Assembly (NCBI GenBank): GCA_964017145.1
Contig: CAXHKQ010000321.1
Span: forward strand, 1 to 19,403
Length of the DNA stretch: 19,403 bases
DNA from: Agrocybe praecox
Taxonomy: Eukaryota > Basidiomycota > Agaricomycetes > Agaricales > Agrocybaceae
Reading direction: 5' to 3'
Each line of letters begins with the position of its first letter. The stretch's first letter is position 1. Below the pieces are notes generated by a model. That model was not told the DNA's origin and made no database searches. It saw nothing but the letters and a program-made list of their open reading frames with translations. Shown piece by piece: positions 18,168 to 19,403 of the stretch. The translations under genes and the position numbers were made by a program.

Positions 18168-18871
18168 CAGGGTGCTCCATATTTGATGGAGCTATGAGAA
18201 CATCGAATAACTTTTGAACCAATCAACCGATTTTCATAAACAAAATATTTTAATTCGATTTGGAATTATACAATTCATTTGATATATTTTTGAATAAATT
18301 TTCAATAATATGGCCGCTTTTATTATCAACTGAAAAATTAGCCTTTTTTGCTGCAATTTCCATAATAATTTTGCGTGTCTCGGGCGGTATATCGATCTTT
18401 TTGCACGAATTTTTGCCTTGAGCTCGTCCATGATATAAGGCTCACAGGTGCATAATTGGCTTAAAAAAAATCTCACAACAATGAGTCCAGATGGGTCCAG
18501 GCGGCGAAGTGACGATACGACACTCTCTGGTTATGAAAAAACGTTCGCTCTGAGCACTTGAACCAGTTATTGTTAACAACATTTTTGTCAATAAACGTCA
18601 TGTTGACAATCTCCCAATTGTTATACTGAACCAAATTTTACACAATCGTTAAAATTGGAGATATTCGAAAAAAGAAAAATGCACGATAAATTGCGGACTA
18701 TTTCGCTATGGCGCTTATTGAGTAGCGGTTTCGAGATAATGTTTCCAAAAACTTGTCCCATCAAATTGTATTGGACTAAATTAAAATACAAAAAATAATT
18801 CATGAAAATCGGCCTGATAATGGTAAAGTTATTCTATGTTCTCATAGCTCCATCAAATATGGCGCACCCTG
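18168..18871 (-). mobile_element. Tc1/mariner-superfamily transposon, 704 bp, degraded, with long terminal inverted repeats
   Basis: The left end CAGGGTGCTCCATATTTGAT (from 18168) and the complement of the right end (18871 leftwards) agree at all but two of the first 47 bases. They stay similar to about base 73, where both read CCGATTTTCAT. TA flanks both ends (18166-18167 and 18872-18873), the insertion target of Tc1/mariner elements. The inside, read on the minus strand, keeps only the last part of a transposase. At 704 bp it is about half the usual size, so it is an internally deleted copy. The close match of the two ends suggests fairly recent mobilisation by an enzyme made elsewhere. Confidence 0.85.
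18250..18560 (-). pseudogene. C-terminal remnant of a Tc1/mariner transposase
   Basis: On the minus strand, WTHLDSLL, then a TGA, then DFFLSQLCTCEPYIMDELKA match the usual PDLTPLDFFLWG...K...TIEELK region around the last catalytic aspartate. The TGA falls where the family has Trp. After MDELKAKIR the frame shifts and continues as KKIDIPPETRKIIMEIAA, then DNKSGHIIENLF, ending at TAA (18250-18252). This is the typical C-terminus of these transposases. The N-terminal DNA-binding part and the first catalytic Asp are missing. With one stop and at least one frameshift it cannot be active. The superfamily is firm; the exact family is not resolved. Confidence 0.75.
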
Positions 18872-18873
18872 TA

Positions 18874-19403
18874 CTTATGAAATTGTAATTTGTTCACATA
18901 TAAAGTCAGTTCAAGACAGACGTTAACGACAATATCCGTAGAATGTGATTTTCCAAACATGATATTTTCCAAGAACAATTTGAAGGCTTATGTTGCGGAT
19001 ACGGAACGAGCTATAGCCTACATAGAAAAAAAGACACGCTCATAGGTATTAACCTAGTATGCTGTGTGTGCGCGCGCAGAGAGTGTCCGTCTGATGATGC
19101 GAGCGACACCATCACGAGACCACGACCACTCCACCAGCAGAGCAAAAGCAACAGCAGCATCGCAACGCTGCTGCGCAAAATGTCGTTGTTTTATGCTGAT
19201 AACGCGCAATGTTGTGTGTTGTCGTCGTCGGTGTCGGTGTCGGTGTGACGGGCGCAATGGCTAGCGAAGTGTGTGTCCAGGCGTTAATGCAATTGCGGAC
19301 GGCCAGTAAATAAAAGTCATCGCTCGCTCTCACTCTGGTCCAGTAGTATATGCTGCGCTATGTGTGTGCTTTTCTGGTATAATGAAAAGCGCCTGCATTT
19401 GTG
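18874..19403. other. AT-rich then CG/CA-rich end region, no gene recognised
   Basis: 19060-19340 has CGCGCGCAGAGAG, CAGCAG and GTCGTCGTCGGTGTCGGTGTCGG repeats, and overlapping short frames of 60-73 codons on both strands, none with a domain. It may be another promoter-like island. Confidence 0.3.

Noticed and set aside
1..19403. tRNA, rRNA or CRISPR array
   Set aside because: No cloverleaf with A and B boxes, no rRNA-like conserved blocks and no regularly spaced identical repeats were seen by eye.

Overview
This window looks like nuclear DNA of an insect, most likely a fly or mosquito. The evidence is spliced genes with GT-AG introns, a TATA-type cuticular protein gene, AATAAA poly(A) signals, and AT-rich non-coding DNA carrying decayed retrotransposons and TA-flanked inverted-repeat transposons. 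I see no bacterial operon, CRISPR array, rRNA or tRNA. The species cannot be named from the sequence alone.

Layout. (1) 31-4422, plus strand: the last two exons of a larger gene that starts outside the window. They are 31-242 and 3635-4422, separated by a 3.4 kb intron and followed by a 3'UTR with a poly(A) signal at 4917. The tail is low-complexity and I could not assign it to a family. (2) 5020-9250: non-coding DNA. It holds a GC-rich stretch at 5030-5450, a cluster of related repeats with a strong hairpin at 5737-5795, an 846-bp TA-flanked inverted-repeat element at 6225-7070, a GC-rich island at 7400-7970, and a GGAGCG array at 8684. (3) 9257-10680, minus strand: two decayed non-LTR retrotransposon pieces of different families lying head to tail. 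One is an RNase H-bearing 3' end with its poly(A) tail; the other is a reverse-transcriptase C-terminal fragment. (4) 12115-12968, plus strand: a complete two-exon RR-2 cuticular protein gene with TATA box and poly(A) signal. Its intron contains a 144-bp tandem duplication that copied the exon 1 splice donor in frame. (5) 13140-19403: no convincing coding gene. It holds an inverted repeat at 14209-14340, a candidate promoter with a 5' non-coding exon at 16233-16341, and a 704-bp Tc1/mariner-type element at 18168-18871 with long terminal inverted repeats and a broken transposase remnant. The end is GC- and CA-rich.

The two host genes have no evident functional link. I did not find a new multi-gene system. 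The points most worth a second look are the duplicated in-frame splice donor in the cuticle gene, the acceptor-donor (ratchet-like) junctions in the first gene's intron, the 5737-5795 hairpin, and the two TA-flanked inverted-repeat elements.
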